Assembly: GCA_948144175.1 (NCBI GenBank)
Contig: CANXME010000095.1
Span: 992,001 to 1,056,000, forward strand
Length of the DNA: 64,000 nucleotides
From: Closterium sp. NIES-65
Lineage: Eukaryota > Streptophyta > Zygnematophyceae > Desmidiales > Closteriaceae
Direction: 5' to 3'
The notes beneath the pieces are model-generated. The model saw only the letters and a program-made list of their open reading frames with translations. It searched no databases and was not told where the DNA came from. A program made the translations under genes and the position numbers. Below, in pieces: positions 63,620-64,000 of the stretch; the first letter of the stretch is position 1, and the number at the start of each line of letters is the position of its first letter.

Positions 63620-64000
63620 TGTTACGAAAAGTAATACTTGAATATTAATGTGCACTCCTCACCGCAGCAAAAAGAAGAACGCAGTATCGCGAATGAACGC
63701 GAAGCGTCATACGGTTGGAAACGACCCGAAGCGTCAGACAGCTGGAACGCATCTGAACCGTCGGAGCAGGCATCTGCAGGCAGGATGGTTTCGGCGGGAA
63801 CAATTTCATAACTGTTCGCGCCGCACAGTTGGGAATGTATTTGAATAAGGGAATGTACCCCTTAGAGTACATGGCTAGCTAGGTCGATTCATATTCCCCT
63901 GTACTCTTATTTATATCGTTGTATCTGCATGTCTTAACTATCTCAAGCATTTACATTCACTCTGCTATTGAGGTCAAGGGCCCACCAACATCACTCCTTT
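63620..64000 (+). repeat. 3' LTR of copia B (incomplete)
   Basis: The first 381 of about 433 bp; colinear with 57198-57578. The end, expected near 64052, is outside the window. Confidence 0.95.

Larger units (their letters stand above)
57198..64000 (+). mobile_element. Copia family B, full-length but cut by the window end
   Basis: Plus strand. 5' LTR 57198-57630, primer site, Gag, zinc knuckle, protease, Trp-Gly-rich spacer, integrase, RT, RNase H, polypurine tract and 3' LTR from 63620. The two LTRs align without indels over the 381 bp available, with about 17 mismatches (4.5 percent). The coding region has in-frame stops (TAG 57841, TGA 58045, TAG 59873, TAG 61550, TAG 61769, TAG 62445, TAA 63304) and several frameshifts, so it is inactive. 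The lineage differs from A and C. Confidence 0.95.

Overview
The window looks like nuclear DNA from a streptophyte green plant, most likely a charophyte-grade alga (a Closterium-like genome is my best guess) or a bryophyte. This is inference from Ty1/copia elements primed by initiator tRNA-Met, a PIF/Harbinger element, GC-rich coding DNA with short GT-AG introns, and TTTAGGG-type motifs. No rRNA, tRNA, bacterial operon or CRISPR array is visible. About three quarters of the window is transposable elements, mostly decayed and nested. One very large host gene lies in the middle.

Layout. (1) 1-1406: 3' end of a copia element (family A, copy A1, plus strand). (2) 1407-3529: unassigned DNA with a decayed DIRS-like reverse transcriptase. 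(3) 3530-6835: internally deleted copia A2 (minus). (4) 6836 to about 12480: copia family C (minus), almost complete in domain order but full of stop codons. (5) 12480-20189: copia A3 (minus), with mismatched LTRs and long GC-rich repeat leaders. (6) 20190-37456: the host gene. A three-exon model at 20990-36552 encodes about 4,941 residues of almost wholly low-complexity sequence. (7) 37460-43284: a PIF/Harbinger DNA transposon with 46-bp terminal inverted repeats, TAA target duplication, a Myb/SANT-like gene and a DDE transposase. A young non-autonomous LTR element (37547-39800, GTCGG duplication) sits inside it. (8) About 43365-54744: a Ty3/gypsy element (minus) split by a complete copia A4 insertion (45128-52145, 125-bp LTRs, TATTA duplication). 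(9) 54745-57197: a copia A5 3' half joined in frame to the Gag of a second copia family (B), giving a Gag-RT chimera. (10) 57198-64000: copia family B, plus strand, with a 433-bp 5' LTR and a 3' LTR cut by the window end.

Relations among the elements. Family A copies share LTR ends, a tRNA-Met-type primer site and a hypervariable 5' leader of GC-rich tandem repeats whose unit differs in each copy. The non-autonomous element has the same plan without pol, so it probably depends on family A enzymes. Most in-frame stops are TAG, often at Gln-like positions. Three of seven reverse transcriptases have lost an aspartate of the YxDD motif at a CpG. Both patterns fit decay of methylated DNA. Copia B carries a Trp-Gly-rich segment that resembles an Argonaute hook.

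All calls come from reading the sequence; no database search was possible. Element boundaries are exact where LTR, TIR and target duplications agree and approximate elsewhere.
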